This document shows positions 46,985-58,580 of a DNA stretch of 64,000 nt, one piece after another (the first letter of the stretch is position 1; each line of letters starts with the position of its first letter). The notes beneath the pieces were generated by a model. The model ran no database searches, was not told the DNA's origin, and was given only the letters and a program-made list of their open reading frames with translations. The translations under genes and the position numbers were made by a program. This DNA is from Manihot esculenta (Eukaryota > Streptophyta > Magnoliopsida > Malpighiales > Euphorbiaceae), in assembly GCF_001659605.2 (NCBI RefSeq), contig NC_035168.2, positions 13,914,362 to 13,978,361 on the forward strand. Reading direction: 5' to 3'.

Positions 46985-47490
46985 AACTATGCAATCGGTC
47001 GGTTCGATTTCAAATCGAACCGAATCAAAAAAACTGAAAATCGAATTGTAAAATATTAAAAACTGAAAAAATCGATTATAAAAATATAATCGAACCGAAT
47101 CGAACCAATAAAAATCGATTCGGTTCGATTCGATTCAAACCAAAATTTGTATTTTTTTTTAATTTTCTGTTTTTAATTTCAGTAGAATAATTTAATAAAT
47201 ATTTCACATAAATTTACCAATAAATATTGTCTGAACACATAATGATAATACTTAAAAAATCCATAAAAATCTATGTAAAATTTAAAAATACGTATAAAAT
47301 CAGTGTTTCACATAATAAAAATATGTATAAAATCGGTTATTTGATTTGTTGGTTATTTAACACGTTTAAACCGAACCGAACTGAAAACCGAATAAGTTGG
47401 AAAATACTAACCGAACTGAACCATTAAACTGAAATTGATCGGCTCGGTTCGGTTTTTCAGTTCAAACCGATTTATGCTCTCCCCTACTAG
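46985..47490. repeat. CGGTTCGGTT repeat element, second copy
   Basis: Dense direct and inverted copies of TCGGTTCGATT / AATCGAACCGAA occur. It ends with CCGATTTATGCTCTCCCCTA, complementary to the TAGGGGTGAGCA start of the copy at 15294. The 66-residue frame inside is not a gene. Confidence 0.75.
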
Positions 47491-47743
47491 ATACAAAAAT
47501 TTATTAAAGATATATTGTATGACAGTTTTTTTTTTGCAACTTTTAAAAAAATAGTGCTATTGATATTCAATAAATTTATTTAAGCGATAATCTCAGAAAT
47601 TCATTCATAAAACATTTTCTGCTATAAGTTTTAAAATGTTCATCATAAAATTAAAATGTAACTATATATTCAAAAAGAGAAGTATACATCGACCATACAT
47701 AATAATTTTTAACAAAAGAGAGCAATGAGCAATGTAATTTTTT

Positions 47744-48396
47744 TTTTTGAAAGCAAAACTTCTTGTTGTATTAATAAAATTTATCAAACAGGAAGAGATA
47801 TCATCACAAACAGAGAGACGATCATACCTAATAGATTCTCTAGCCAAAGTATGAGCAGCTAGAGTGGTATGACGACGAACCTATCTAACAGAAATATTAG
47901 TTCTAGAATTTAACAAAAATTTACAATCATTCAAAATCAAACCAAGTTCAGAAAAGTCTAAATGTAGAGACTGAAGAGCTTGAAACACTTACAAACAGTC
48001 CATAAGAGTACAGCCATTAAAAGGCAAAAATTCTGTCGCAAAGAGCAAACAGTGACGGAGAGCTAAAGCTTCAACAATTATCGGCGTACCCTTATCTTTT
48101 GAGAAATCAGAAACACTACGTTGAAATATACCCTCAGAGTTTTCCACAATAAAACCATAGCCAATAAAATCTTGAACTTGAAACAAAGCCCCATCAACTT
48201 GACAAAGCCAACTGAAATTGTCCAAACTTGAAGATGATGCACAAATTTGGAAAGGAATGGCTTCAAGATCACGAGCAGGGTTGGAAGAATAAAACAAGTT
48301 CCTGCCCTGATATAAAGTAACAGTTGTATTTCCATGCAAAGCACCAGCATGTTGAGCAGCTTTCCAATCCAAGATATGATGCATGACATCTTCCAC
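47744..48396 (-). pseudogene. LINE RNase H-like domain
   Basis: The frame contains WLCQVDGALFQ, GYGFIVENSEGIF and IVEALALRHCLLFA. These match the plant LINE RNase H (RVT_3) pattern NVDGA...G.G.V.R...G and EALALR. Beyond a stop near 47989 the sequence carries on, with traces of SELGLILNDCKFLL and, after another stop, VRRHTTLAAHTLARESI. The end of the domain is therefore present but disrupted. Confidence 0.85.
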
Positions 48397-48426
48397 AAGG
48401 TGAGCTGCTGAATTTTATACCTGGTT

Positions 48427-48900
48427 CTATAATAATGAGTTCCTTGCTAACCATAATTTCCATGCATAGACCATTATAAAGGTTTTTCGAACCTTGTCTT
48501 GGGACTTCAAAGTCTGCAGTAAAAAATTAAAAAAATTATCATTAGGCTGCAATTCTCCTACTCCCCCTAACCTCCAAACTTCCTTGGACATAGGACAATG
48601 CAATAAAATATGATTGACACTTTCATCTTCATGGCACCAAGGACATCTAGCATCCACATACACACCCATTTGCCTTAAGCTATCCTTTGTAGGCAATATA
48701 TTTCTACAAGCTCTCCAACAGAAATCCTTCACTTTTGGAGGGATCGAAATATTCCACAACTCACCCCTCACATTAAAAGATGATCTTCCTAGTAAGTTCA
48801 TACACACAAAGTATGTGGACTTCACCGTATAAACACCTCTTTTATTAAGTGCCACAAGAAGGAATCTTCCTTATTAGTAATACTAATATGAATACTAATA
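48427..48900 (-). pseudogene. LINE reverse-transcriptase zinc-binding domain
   Basis: The 142-residue frame (48427-48855) reads GVYTVKSTYF, then WNISIPPKVKDFCWRACRNI, LPTKDSLRQ and CPWCHEDESVNHILLHCP, the zf-RVT domain of plant LINEs. Its cysteines and histidines (C-x2-C-x8-H-x4-C) are all present. The reverse transcriptase core upstream was lost by 5' truncation. Confidence 0.9.
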
Positions 48901-49006
48901 ATAGCCCTAATATCTCTTGGAGAAAAAAGCTCCACTAAAAGAGCAATGTTTCAAACCCTTCCATTACCTTCGAAAAGATCACAAATATGCAAATGTGGTT
49001 CAATAA

Positions 49007-49236
49007 AGCAATGTAATTTTTTATTTACTTTATTATTGACAGAATGATGTATATATACATTTATAATGAACAATCTGGAATTTATTCCAACTCATAATTA
49101 TTCATAAAAAATAATAGAAAATAAAATACAACATTATACAAGTAACCCATCCTCTATACGCACAATTTTATCCTTCCACATGATTCACGCCTGCCTTACA
49201 CGCACTGTTTCATTTATTGCAATTCCAGCTCCTCGA
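49007..49236 (-). repeat. Copia 3' LTR, main part
   Basis: Matches 54296-54557, sharing 'TTTATTATTGAC', 'CATAATTATTC', 'AATAATAGAAAATAAAATAC', 'CCATCCTCTA', 'CCACATGATTC' and 'CCTTACACGCAC'. The outer boundary is approximate. The interval 49237-49700 is AT-rich and non-coding. Confidence 0.8.
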
Positions 49237-49699
49237 GTGTTAATTAAAAATTATTATTTTATAATATAATAGTTTTAAAGTAGTGGTAATAATTGAAAAT
49301 AGTTAAAAATTGATAATAATTGAGCACATAATATTTTCACTAAAAAAAAAATACAAGTAGTGCTTTGTGAGTTTACATGATCTATAAGTTATATTTCTTA
49401 TTAACTTATAGTGACTTTAAATAATATCTCATTCCTTCTCTGCCTGATGTGAAATTTGGCAAAAGAAAAGATATACAAATATTTTAACGATCAACACTCT
49501 CATTTTTAACAAGAATATTTTATAATTATAGTTAAATTTAATATAACAATGGCCAATTACATTATTAGTCGTTATATTATATTATTAACGAGGTAAATTT
49601 AAATTATTGTTATGTATTTATCGCTAAAAGTTATAATTCTTGTAGTGTGTGCCCATTATGCAATCCCATCTTGGATAAGTGTTCGTGGAATGTGACTAA

Positions 49700-51100
49700 A
49701 GTTAGAAGTTTTAGGAGTAATCGGTAATTTGTTGTTTGGAAGAGATATGCGAGATAAAGAGAAAACCTTCAACAATTTGATTTTTAACCAATTGACAATC
49801 GATCTCTAGATATTTAGTGTGCTCGTGAAATACTAGGTTCTTGGTAATATGTTTAGCGATTTTATTATTGCAGGAGAGAGAAATTAGAAGAGATGGTTGA
49901 ACGCCAAAATCCTTAAGAACGTAATTGATCAATTTCAACTCACAGGCTATTGAAGCCATGCTTCTGTACTCAGCTTTAGCTGAAGATTGACTAACTGTTG
50001 TTTTTTTCTTAGCTTTCCAATAGACGAGAGTTGGGCCAAGGAAAATACAAAAGTCGCTAATGGACTTTCGGGATATTAGACAAGAAGCCTAGTCGAAATC
50101 ACAATAAGCGCTAATGTTGAAGTCATTGTAGGCATGAAAGAAGAGGCTTTTGGCAGGACATCCTCTCAAGGATTTTAGAACATGTATTGTTGCATTCCAA
50201 TGTGTGTCCCTTGATGTTTGCATGAATTGACTGAAGTTGGTAGGTAGAATAAGAAATGTTTCGTTTGGTTAATCGTAAGTGCAATAGTCTCTCTATTAGG
50301 TATCTATAATTGACTAGTTTTATTAATACAGACCCTGATTCATTATCGAGCTTGAGGCCTTTAGGAAATGGGTAGGAGACATCCTCAGCATTTTGTGATC
50401 GTGCATCCTAGAGAATATCTAGGATGTATTTTTGTTGCTTTTAAAGTATGCCATGTTCTAATCTTAAAATTTCTAAACCAAGGAAATATTTCAGGCAACC
50501 TTATATTTTTAATTGTAAATTGGGTATATAAGAATTATTTGACTTGCAGTATTTATGCCTCATCTTGTCCTACAATGAGTAAATCATATACATGCACTAT
50601 TAGTACAACGTAAAGTAGGATCATAACCTTTAGTAAATAGGCAATGATTGAATTGAGATTGAGTATGAATCCATAGATTTGCAATTTTGCTGTTAGCTCT
50701 TTATTACATTACCTCCCTCTACTTTAGGCCATAAATGCTTCTGTTCAAATTGCAAACATGATCATAGGATGCCTTTGAATATCCTTCAGGGGGTCGTATG
50801 TATATTTCTTCATCTAAGTAACCATACAAATATGTATTATTTATATCTACTTGGTGTATGACTAATTAAATTTCGTAACTATTTCCAAAAATAGTCTCAC
50901 TATAACCAATTTGACCACAGGAGAAAAACTTTTATGAAAATCAATCCTAATCAACTGATCGTTCCCTTTGGCTGCCAACCTAGCCTTATATTTGTCCACA
51001 CTTCCATCTGGTCTATATTTTATTCTGTACACCTATTTGGATGGTATTGCCTTCTTTCCTTAGGACTGTAAGATCCCAGGCATTATTTTTTTCTAGAGTT
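49700..51100 (-). pseudogene. Copia RNase H and reverse transcriptase relic
   Basis: RNase H is at 49711-49959 (ACELKLINYVLKDFGVQPS, then HITKNLVFHEHTKYLEIDCQ and LVKNQIVEGF; family form NPVFHERTKHIELDCH). Reverse transcriptase lies to its right, including YLYGYLDEEIYIRPPEGYSK near 50810 and LNRSIYGLK near 50730. Stops and frameshifts are frequent. Confidence 0.85.
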
Positions 51101-51599
51101 TTCTATTTCAACTTGCATAGATCTTTACCAGCTTGGTAGTAAAATTAAGGTTCATGAATTTTAGAAACATTTGCTACAAAATTGATGTGAGAATGACTAT
51201 ATTGTAAGGAAAAAATAGAAACCTCAGTAGGGGAATAAAAGTGTATCTGCAAGGTTAATTAGGTTGGTTTAATGAAGTAGTATCAAGTGGACTAATAGTA
51301 GGAGAATTGTATATAACTTGTATAATGAAATCATTTAACCAACCGGATTTATATATGGTTTTTGTAATTCTTCTTATGGGAACTTATTCTATGGGTGCTG
51401 GTGGTTCCATGTTTTATAGATATATGTGATTTTGTATATATTATGGGTAATGGAATGACATGATTATCATTTTTTGAGCTAGTAGTTTTAGAAAAAGAAA
51501 AATAAACTTCATAAAATACCACACTTCTAGATATAAAAATGATTTTATTTTATAAATAGTAAAATTTATAAGCTTTAAAACTAGAAGTATACCTAGATA

Positions 51600-52262
51600 A
51601 ATACATTTGAAAGCCCTTTGCTCAAATTTATCATTTATAGGTGTAATATTAGTACTAAAACATAAACATCAAAATTTTTGAGATATTTGTAATTAGGTTT
51701 CTTTCCAAAAAGCACTTCATAAGATGTTTTCCATTTTAGAACTATGCTAGGCATCCTATTTATTAGATATGTTGCAGGTAAAATACTTTTCCCTTCTAAA
51801 ATCTTTTGATAAATGAGATTAAACATTAGAGCCCTAGTAACTTGAAATAAATGCTTATATTTTCTCTCCATAACATTATTTTGTTGTGGAGAGTAGAAGC
51901 ATATCTTTTTATGCAAAAGGCCTTTGGATTTAAACAGTTTATAAGTGGATATATCTCACAAATATAATGATCTTGATTATTGGTTTTGATTTCAACAATG
52001 TGTAACAGTTTGGTACCTGAGATGTGCCCAAGTTTATTATGCTACAAAATGTAAGGATTAATAGTAGAAACATGACAAGTTTCATTTATAATAGAAATAG
52101 CAGGAGTAGATAGGTGACTAGAATCACCATTAATACAATTTTGAAATTAGGACTCTTTATCTAAAATATATAATCCTCTTATTCGCTTTTCTCTTGCTAC
52201 CATTTCTTCAATCACTTGGTCTTACAAGACATAATGATTAGAGAAAAATTTGACTGTTATTT
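51600..52262 (-). pseudogene. Copia integrase relic
   Basis: The frame 51635-51916 carries YSPQQNNVMERKYKHLFQVT and TYLINRMPSIVLKWKTSYEV followed by LFGKKPNYKYLKNF, the C-terminal half of the copia integrase core (family form YTPQQNGVVERKHRHILE...AAYLINR.P). The preceding part to 52262 shows weaker pre-integrase traces. It is cut at 52262 by a MITE. Confidence 0.85.
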
Positions 52263-52843
52263 CACTATAAGAAAATAAAAAAACAGTGACGGTGATGCGG
52301 AGAAATTAGCCTTGGATTTTATGGCAGACTTGGATCGGGTTTAACTTCTACTGCTGACGTCTGTTGGAGGCCCACAATAGCTTTTTGGAAAGGAAATTTT
52401 GAGACGCATGACTTTCAAAAGTGTGACAAAAGGCCACGGCCTGTTATAAAATTCGAGGCGAAAATTTCATCGTTTAGGGGGTCAATTTTACATTTTTATT
52501 TTTTTTTTAGATTTTTTTATAATTTTTCATATTAGAGTTTTTTTATTATAAATAGCAATTTTCTTGACTGTTTGAGAGATTTTTCTTTTCGATAATTTAA
52601 TAAGAAATTTAGGTTTCTAACCTTTCATTTTCTGAATTTCTTCTTAATCAAATATTATTGGTTAAAACTCTATATGAAGCCTAAACAGTCCTATTTCATT
52701 CAAAATTTATCGACTAAATTATCGAAAAAGTGGTTGCTAAAGTGAATTACCAATCGCTTACCGACCATTTGAAATACCAACGATGAAATTACCTACATTT
52801 TACCAACGAAAAGTCGCAGTTATATTTTCACTTTTTTATAGTA
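52263..52843. mobile_element. CACTA-type MITE carrying copia-LTR-like sequence
   Basis: The left end is CACTATAAGAAAATAAAAAA and the right end TTTTTTATAGTA, the last base altered from G. They are flanked by TTT at 52260-52262 and 52844-52846, a 3-bp target duplication. The interior 52320-52700 is clearly related to the LTR at 1959-2419 (minus), sharing 'CATCGTTTAGGGGGTCAATT' and 'TATTGGTTAAAACTC'. The element has therefore captured, or been invaded by, a copia LTR. The stretch 52700-52820 has GCTAAAGTGAATTACCAATC and other sub-terminal-like repeats. Confidence 0.75.
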
Positions 52844-52846
52844 TTT

Positions 52847-54271
52847 TTTAGTATTCGAAAAGATTACTAACTGAACGCAAATTGTGTTTAAAATTGGAAA
52901 TATATAGTACATTATGCAAATGTAGCTTAGGATGTAAAATAATGATTCCTATGTATATTACATTTTTATTTGTGCCGTCAGCTAAAGTTACGAAGCTAGG
53001 ATTCCATAATTTAGGATAAAGTGAAAATAGGTAAGGTATGACATATATGAGTAAAAGTACATGAGTTTACAATCCATATACCCTTATTTTTACTATTGCT
53101 AGGATAGAAGTTATCGACTGTCTTACCAGTAAAGCCTATAAAATTCACATAGCATGCTTCATTTATTATCTGATTCTAGCAAGGGCTACATATATTAGCT
53201 ATCTCTTGCTAGATCATGTTAGTCCAATTTGTAGGTTCATATTCTCCCTTATCTTTGTTTTTATTTAGACTTTCTTGCATATTATTTGCAGTATTAAGCT
53301 TTCCTTTTTCCCTTGTTTTTCTTTATACTGAGAAAACCATTCTGGATATCCATTAAAATTAAAACAGGTTTCTCTAGTGTGCCCATTTGTATTGCAATAG
53401 TGACAAACCTTATCTTTCTTTTCAAACTCTCTTGTTCTAAAACTAAGTTTTAACTACCTTAGCATAGTTAGTTTATGTTATCATATCATTATGGACTTCC
53501 CTCTATTTCAACTCTCACAATCATAATCATAGAATAAGCTTTATTAACACTTGGTAATGGATCCATTAACAACACTTGAGTCCTCACATGACCATAATTG
53601 TCATTCAACACAATTAAAACTAGATTAGCTTATATTCACAATTCATTTCTTCCATTTGCTTAGTAGCATCACACTCATCTTTAGGCAAAGGCTTAAGGCA
53701 ATTTAGTTTATTCCCTAACTTTTCAGCTTTATAAAATAAAGCATAGCAAATTGATTAGACTAAATTAAGGAAATTATCTCACGTTTGATCTGGTAAATAA
53801 GAGGTCCATTACTTTTACTAAAACTTTTACTGAGTTCCTCCCAACAGAGATTTCTTAATGTAGTTGCATAGAGAAAGGCATCCACCAGCTCTTTGGATAA
53901 GGAGCTTAAAATCTATGAGGTCATCATGCTATCACCTTCTTCCATTTGTCCAGTGTTGCAGAGTTAGACATCGGCATTGAGCAGCTACCGTCAATAAAAC
54001 CAAATTTATCTTTGATTCTTAGAGCAAGAATCATGAATCTACTCTATGAAAAATAGTTCTTTCCTGTTAAAGGAGCACTAACCACTATTATTCTTAGGTG
54101 GTTTGAATTTTGCAAGGTAAGGGCATCATTTTCAATGGTGTAGCTGGTATTTTTAGTAGTAGTTCAGCTAGCCTCAACCATAGTACAGAGAAAAGGATAT
54201 AGAAGAAAAGAAGGATGAGAAGGAGATCCGAAAGAGATCATTTTGGTGCAAAAAATTAGTAGCACAAGATG
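52847..54271 (-). pseudogene. Copia gag relic with zinc knuckle
   Basis: The knuckle CHYCNTNGHTRETC (CX2CX4HX4C) is encoded at 53364-53406 on the minus strand, followed by FNFNGYPEW, the usual plant copia form. Weak gag sequence to its right (53450-54271) includes LCNTGQMEEGD-like and NLVDAFLYATTLRN-like traces. No continuous frame survives. Confidence 0.75.
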
Positions 54272-54283
54272 TGCTCGATGCCA

Positions 54284-54557
54284 TGGGCAAAAGATAGCAA
54301 TGAGCAGTGTAATTTCTCATGTATTTTATTATTGACAAAATGAGGATATATACAATTATAATAATATTCTGAATGAATTCTAGCTCATAATTATTCCTAA
54401 ATAATAATAGAAAATAAAATACAACGTTACAATCGGAGAGATAGAGATAGCATATTTTTTCAAGCAATCCATCCTCTATGTGCATCATTTTCTTCTTCCA
54501 CATGATTCGCGGCTACCTTACACGCACAGTCTCATTTTTGCTAGTTCTAGCTCTCCA
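54284..54557 (-). repeat. Copia 5' LTR (minus orientation)
   Basis: On the minus strand it begins TGGAGAGCTAGAACTAGC and ends near CTTTTGCCCA, followed directly by the primer-binding-site relic TGGCATCGAGC. About 274 bp. Confidence 0.75.
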
Positions 54558-54885
54558 TGATGTCCTTTTTTTTCATCTATCAATTTTTTCTTAACTAAGA
54601 TTTTACTCGAGTTTTTCTTCAAAAGATTTATAGTGAAACAACATTTCATCTCATTTTTTGAAAAAGAACAATGATCTCCTTGCTTGAGTTTTTAATACAT
54701 TATTATTCAAGGAGTATGTTATGAATGTTTATTTGAATCCTTCAACTCCAAAATTATTTATATTCTCCAATGCCAAAATCTCGTCGTATTCTTAATCCAA
54801 AATTTACTCCCTCCATCCAGAAAAATATGCTTATTTTCTTCTTTTATTCATCCCAAATTATAGGCAACTTTCCTTTTTTTAGATA

Positions 54886-55380
54886 CTAATTTATTTATTA
54901 GCTCCCTAATATAAGCTTATTTAATATGCATTGAAATAATAAAATTTATTAGTTCTAGTGGAATTAATTTATTAACAAAAAATGACTATATCAATAAAAT
55001 AATATAAAATTATTATTTTGAACTATGTTAATTATATTTTCTTAATCAACATGAAAAAACAAAAGAAATGCTAGCTACAATTATTTTTTCAATTGACTAT
55101 TTAAAACTTCCACGCCATTGGTTGAAGGGGACAATAATTAATAATTAATTAAGGTGAGAAAAATTAATAATTAACATTATAAATATTTTTTAATTAATAA
55201 TATGGGGAATGTAAAACCATTATTTGAAAAAGTGAATGATGCTTGAATTACATGCAACCCCAAGAAAGAAAGCAAACACAAGATATTTATCTCAAAGTAG
55301 AACCACATGCTAAGGACGTGTAGATCGAAAGTTGCAGGGATTCAGACGAGTGATGGATAGAGCTCTTTTGCACCAATTAG
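54886..55380 (+). repeat. Diverged direct repeat, unit 1
   Basis: Shares its whole length with 55718-56218: 'AGATACTAATTTATTTATT', 'CTTATTTAATATGCATTGAA', 'AATGCTAGCTACAATTATTT', 'ATATTTATCTCAAAGTAGAA' and 'GATGGATAGAGCTCTTTTGC'. Just upstream, 54809-54825 reads CTCCCTCCATCCAGAAA, like the terminal repeat of a Stowaway MITE. I did not find the matching other end. Confidence 0.75.
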
Positions 55381-55717
55381 CCTTTGCAAAACTAGGTGTC
55401 TATCAGGAGGCATCAATAATGTCCTTAAGAGATATATCATAAGAAAAAGAAAGAGACTCGACGATGACCCTTAGAGTGGCAATCGGGTGCTTCAAAACAT
55501 GAGTTGATTGAAGCTTAAAACCTACAAGGAAAAAAAACATGCAAACACCTAACTCAAACAAATACAATAGATCAACTAAATCTCTTTCCTTTAAACTTAG
55601 ATACATAAGAACTTATTTATTCATAAACTCCACAGAGAAGTGTAAAGGGAAAGACCCAATCTTCAGATAAAGGAAGAAGGTGTTGTTCAGTTCGACAAAA
55701 AAAATTATATAGGTTTA
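55381..55717. other. Spacer between the direct repeats
   Basis: A 67-residue minus-strand frame (55403-55606) is not recognised and has no supporting motif. Nothing else is seen. Confidence 0.4.
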
Positions 55718-56218
55718 GATACTAATTTATTTATTGGCTTTCTAACTTAAACTTATTTAATATGCATTGAAACAATAAAATTTATTAGTTCTAGTATAAT
55801 TTATTAACGAAAAAAAAAGAGTAGAAGGTATATTAGTAAAACAATATAAAATTATTATTTTGAGCTATATTAATTATATTTTCTTAATTTATATGAAAAA
55901 CAAAACGAATGCTAGCTACAATTATTTTTTCAAGTGACTGGCTAAAACTGACATTGATCGAAGAGCATAATAATTAATGATTAATTAAGAAAAAAATAAT
56001 AATTAAAATGATGGGTACTTTTTAATTAATAGTATGAAGACAGTTAGACAATTATATAAAAAAGCGACTAATGCTCAAATTACAAGTAGCCTCCAAAAAA
56101 AAAAAAAAAAAGAAAATACATGATATTTATCTCAAAGTAGAAGCAAAGACCAAGGATGTGTAGATTCAAAGTTGTAGGGGCTCGAACCAGCGATGGATAG
56201 AGCTCTTTTGCACCAATT
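55718..56218 (+). repeat. Diverged direct repeat, unit 2
   Basis: Second copy of 54886-55380, ending at the same GCTCTTTTGCACCAATT, after which unrelated sequence beginning TGTTGGGTTTTCAATC starts. Confidence 0.75.
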
Positions 56219-57285
56219 GTTGGGTTTTCAATCAAATTGAACGCAATGAAAGAAATAGAAAAAATATAATTTTTTTACCAATATGGATCATGTTTAAACG
56301 AAAAAAGTAATAATATTGAAGAGAAAAAAATACCTTTTATTATTTTTTGCAGTAAAAATACAACAACATTCGTCTTGGTTGGGTTGTCGCAAACCACAAG
56401 CCATCCAAGTGTCGATGTCTACACAGAATGTCGATCGAAAACCCTTAGAACCATTCTAAGGGTTTGAGAAGAGGATAGATTTTGAGTCTTTATGCAAAGA
56501 GAGCATAGGATCTCATAAGATGCCCTTTTATATTAAAACTCTAGGGTTTCAATATAATAATATTTATTTATTTATTTAACTAATTAAATAAATAAATTAC
56601 AACTATAGTCCAAAATTTTAATAAACAAGTCATATAAATTTTAGGCAATTTTAATTAAGTCCCTACTTAATTAATTATATCAAAATTATAATTCTTTCAA
56701 ATTATAATTTTATTTCAATGTCAATTTATATACAATCAAATCCTACTTGATTTAACTTCTTGTTTTATTTTTTCATACAATTTTTTATGTGTGTGACATA
56801 TTAGGTTCCAAATATGTTGACAACAAATATAATTAACTAATTAATTAATTTGAAGGGTCAAGAACATTGTCTAGCAATATGTCAAAACTACCCAAATATT
56901 CGGAATATCAAAAGTAGTTTGACTTAACATTTCAGTGTATTGTTTCTCAGTGTAATTAATATCCTTTCATCACAAATGTCTCGATTTAACATTTAATACA
57001 TAGAAGGTATTTGCAACGTTAAATCATATTAGTTCTCATTTATGAACCATTAACCGATTGAATGCAATTCTAAATCTCATTTTCTAATTTCATTCCACCT
57101 TACTCAATGATTTCATTATCAATGCTAGCAGAGAACAAATGGGACATTCCCAAATTTAACCTAGAGTGATGAATTTTATCTCAATCATATAAATACTTTC
57201 ATACAGTTCCTAATATATCCAATTCATTCCCATTTATTACTCGTGAAATAAGTAACATATAAGATGAATCAAAACATAAAAGTCT
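56219..57285. other. Unassigned sequence starting TGTTGGGTTTTC
   Basis: The abrupt change from the repeat unit at GCACCAATT|TGTTGGG suggests the edge of an inserted element, possibly an LTR. It contains 'AACCATTCTAAGGGTTTGAG' and a TATA-like 'CTTTTATATTAAAAC'. I could not find a partner end, primer-binding site or coding motif. Confidence 0.35.
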
Positions 57286-57289
57286 CTAG

Positions 57290-57510
57290 GGATATAAATG
57301 AACTAAACCGTTCGTGAGCTACTCGAGATTTGCCTCGATAAAAGCTCGACTGAGCTCGACTCAATTTCTAAACAAGTCAAGCTCGAGCTTAATTTTTAGG
57401 CTCGTTTAGCAAATGAGCCAAATTTGAGCTCCATAGTATTCGACTCATTAAGTCTTGTGAGCTCAGCTCATTTTTGAGTTCATGAGCAGGCTCGTAAACA
57501 TGTCCTCTTT
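57290..57510. repeat. GAGCTCGA-rich repeat (MITE-like)
   Basis: About 220 bp holds repeated GCTCGA, GAGCTC and CTCGTT words on both strands (AAGCTCGAGCTTAA, GTGAGCTCAGCTC, CAGGCTCGTAAAC). Short sequences of this type are common dispersed repeats in plants. No coding content. Confidence 0.5.
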
Positions 57511-57599
57511 TTCCTAAAAAACTTGCTCAATCAAAAAGGAAAAAGGAAGAAAAAGAGATCTTGGAAATTTTTCGCAAAGTCCAAGTAAACATACCCCTT

Positions 57600-58264
57600 C
57601 TTGAAACCATAAAGTAAATACTCAGTTATACAAAATTTCTAAAAGACCTTTGCACTAATAAAAAGAAATTATATGGGCATGAAAAGATTAAAGCAGGAGA
57701 AAATGTGTCAGTTGTACTTCAAAGAAAAATTCTACAAAAATGTAAAGATAAAGGCATGTTTGCAATATCATGTAAAGTTGAAAACTTTGAAGTCAAGAAG
57801 GTAATATGTGATTTAGGAGCTTCCATAAATGTTATTCCTCTATCTGTTTATTTATCTTTGGATGCAGGTCCTTTGAAACAAATAGGAATCACAATCCAAC
57901 TCGCTGATAGATTAATAGTCTATCCTAAAGGCGTGTTAGAGGATGTTTTGGTCCAAGTGAAAAATTAATTTTCCCAGCAGACTTTTTTGTCTTGGACATG
58001 GAAGATGACAATTCATCTAACTCTACAGATTTATTACTAGGAAGACCATTCCTTAGCACAGCTAGAACGAAGATCGACGTGCATGAAGGCATGCTCACAA
58101 TGGAGTTTGATGGAGAAGAGGTAAAACTTAATGTCTACGATGTAATGAAGTATTCTTATGATAATTTTTCTCTTTGCAGCATAGATATAGTTAATCCTCT
58201 CGCTCAAGAAGCATTTGAATTAAGCAAGAAAGACAAGTTGGAGGTAATTTTAACGGAAACTTGA
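57600..58264 (+). pseudogene. Athila-like gypsy retropepsin
   Basis: The first frame (to 57968) reads VSVVLQRKILQKCKDKGMFA, then KKVICDLGASINVIPLSVYL and VYPKGVLEDVLVQVKN. DLGASIN is the Athila form of the aspartic protease active site. After a frameshift the second frame (57992-58264) continues FVLDMEDD..., LLLGRPFLSTARTKIDV and MEFDGEEVKLN, the C-terminal half of the same protease. The frame extends upstream of the GTG at 57705 (AGEN), so this is the 3' end of a longer broken gag-protease frame. Confidence 0.85.
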
Positions 58265-58580
58265 CAATGGACTGCCTTGACAATAGCACATCACAATTCA
58301 ATAAAGACATTGAAGAAACAATTTGATCATTGGATGTTTTGAGCCAAAAGACACCAAAACTTGAGTTGAAAACACTTCCAGCTCACTTGAAATATGTATT
58401 TTTAGGAAGTAATAACACACTTCCGATCAAAATCTCCTCCATGTTGAATCCTTTAAAAGAAAAAAAGTTGATTTGGTGCTGAATGAATACAAAGATGGAA
58501 ATGGATGAAGGCTAACATGCCACTGAAGTCTAGCCTAGGATAATAAACAAGAGCGCTTCTTAGGAGGCAACCTAAGGTTA
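58265..58580 (+). pseudogene. Athila-like pol with internal deletion
   Basis: About 58320-58450 encodes PKLELKTLPAHLKYVFLGSN and NTLPIKISSMLN, the start of Athila reverse transcriptase. Less than 100 bp later the sequence is the end of the integrase region (AAGAGCGCTTCTTAGGAGGC at about 58551, family form AGCGCTTCCTGGGAGGC). Nearly all of RT, RNase H and integrase, normally more than 3 kb, is therefore missing. Confidence 0.75.

Larger units (their letters stand above)
47744..49006 (-). mobile_element. 5'-truncated LINE with poly(A) and 16-bp target duplication
   Basis: On the minus strand the insert ends in a poly(A) run (T-run from 47738 on the plus strand). It is flanked by the 16-bp direct repeat AGCAATGTAATTTTTT at 47728-47743 and 49007-49022, which splits a copia LTR. 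The long target duplication, A-tail and loss of the 5' part are standard for LINE insertion by target-primed reverse transcription. Only the last two domains of ORF2 are present. Confidence 0.93.
47708..54557 (-). mobile_element. Ty1/copia element, minus orientation, old and interrupted
   Basis: Related LTRs lie at the right (54284-54557) and left (47708-49236, split by a LINE). On the minus strand the 5' LTR is followed by TGGCATCGAGC (54273-54283), close to the Met-tRNA primer-binding site TGGTATCAGAGC. Gag, integrase, reverse transcriptase and RNase H then follow in the right copia order. All frames are broken. It carries a LINE in the 3' LTR and a CACTA-type MITE between the integrase and gag regions. 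Confidence 0.85.

Noticed and set aside
54809..54880. Complete Stowaway MITE
   Set aside because: Only one terminus (CTCCCTCCATCC) is visible; no inverted partner or TA duplication was found.
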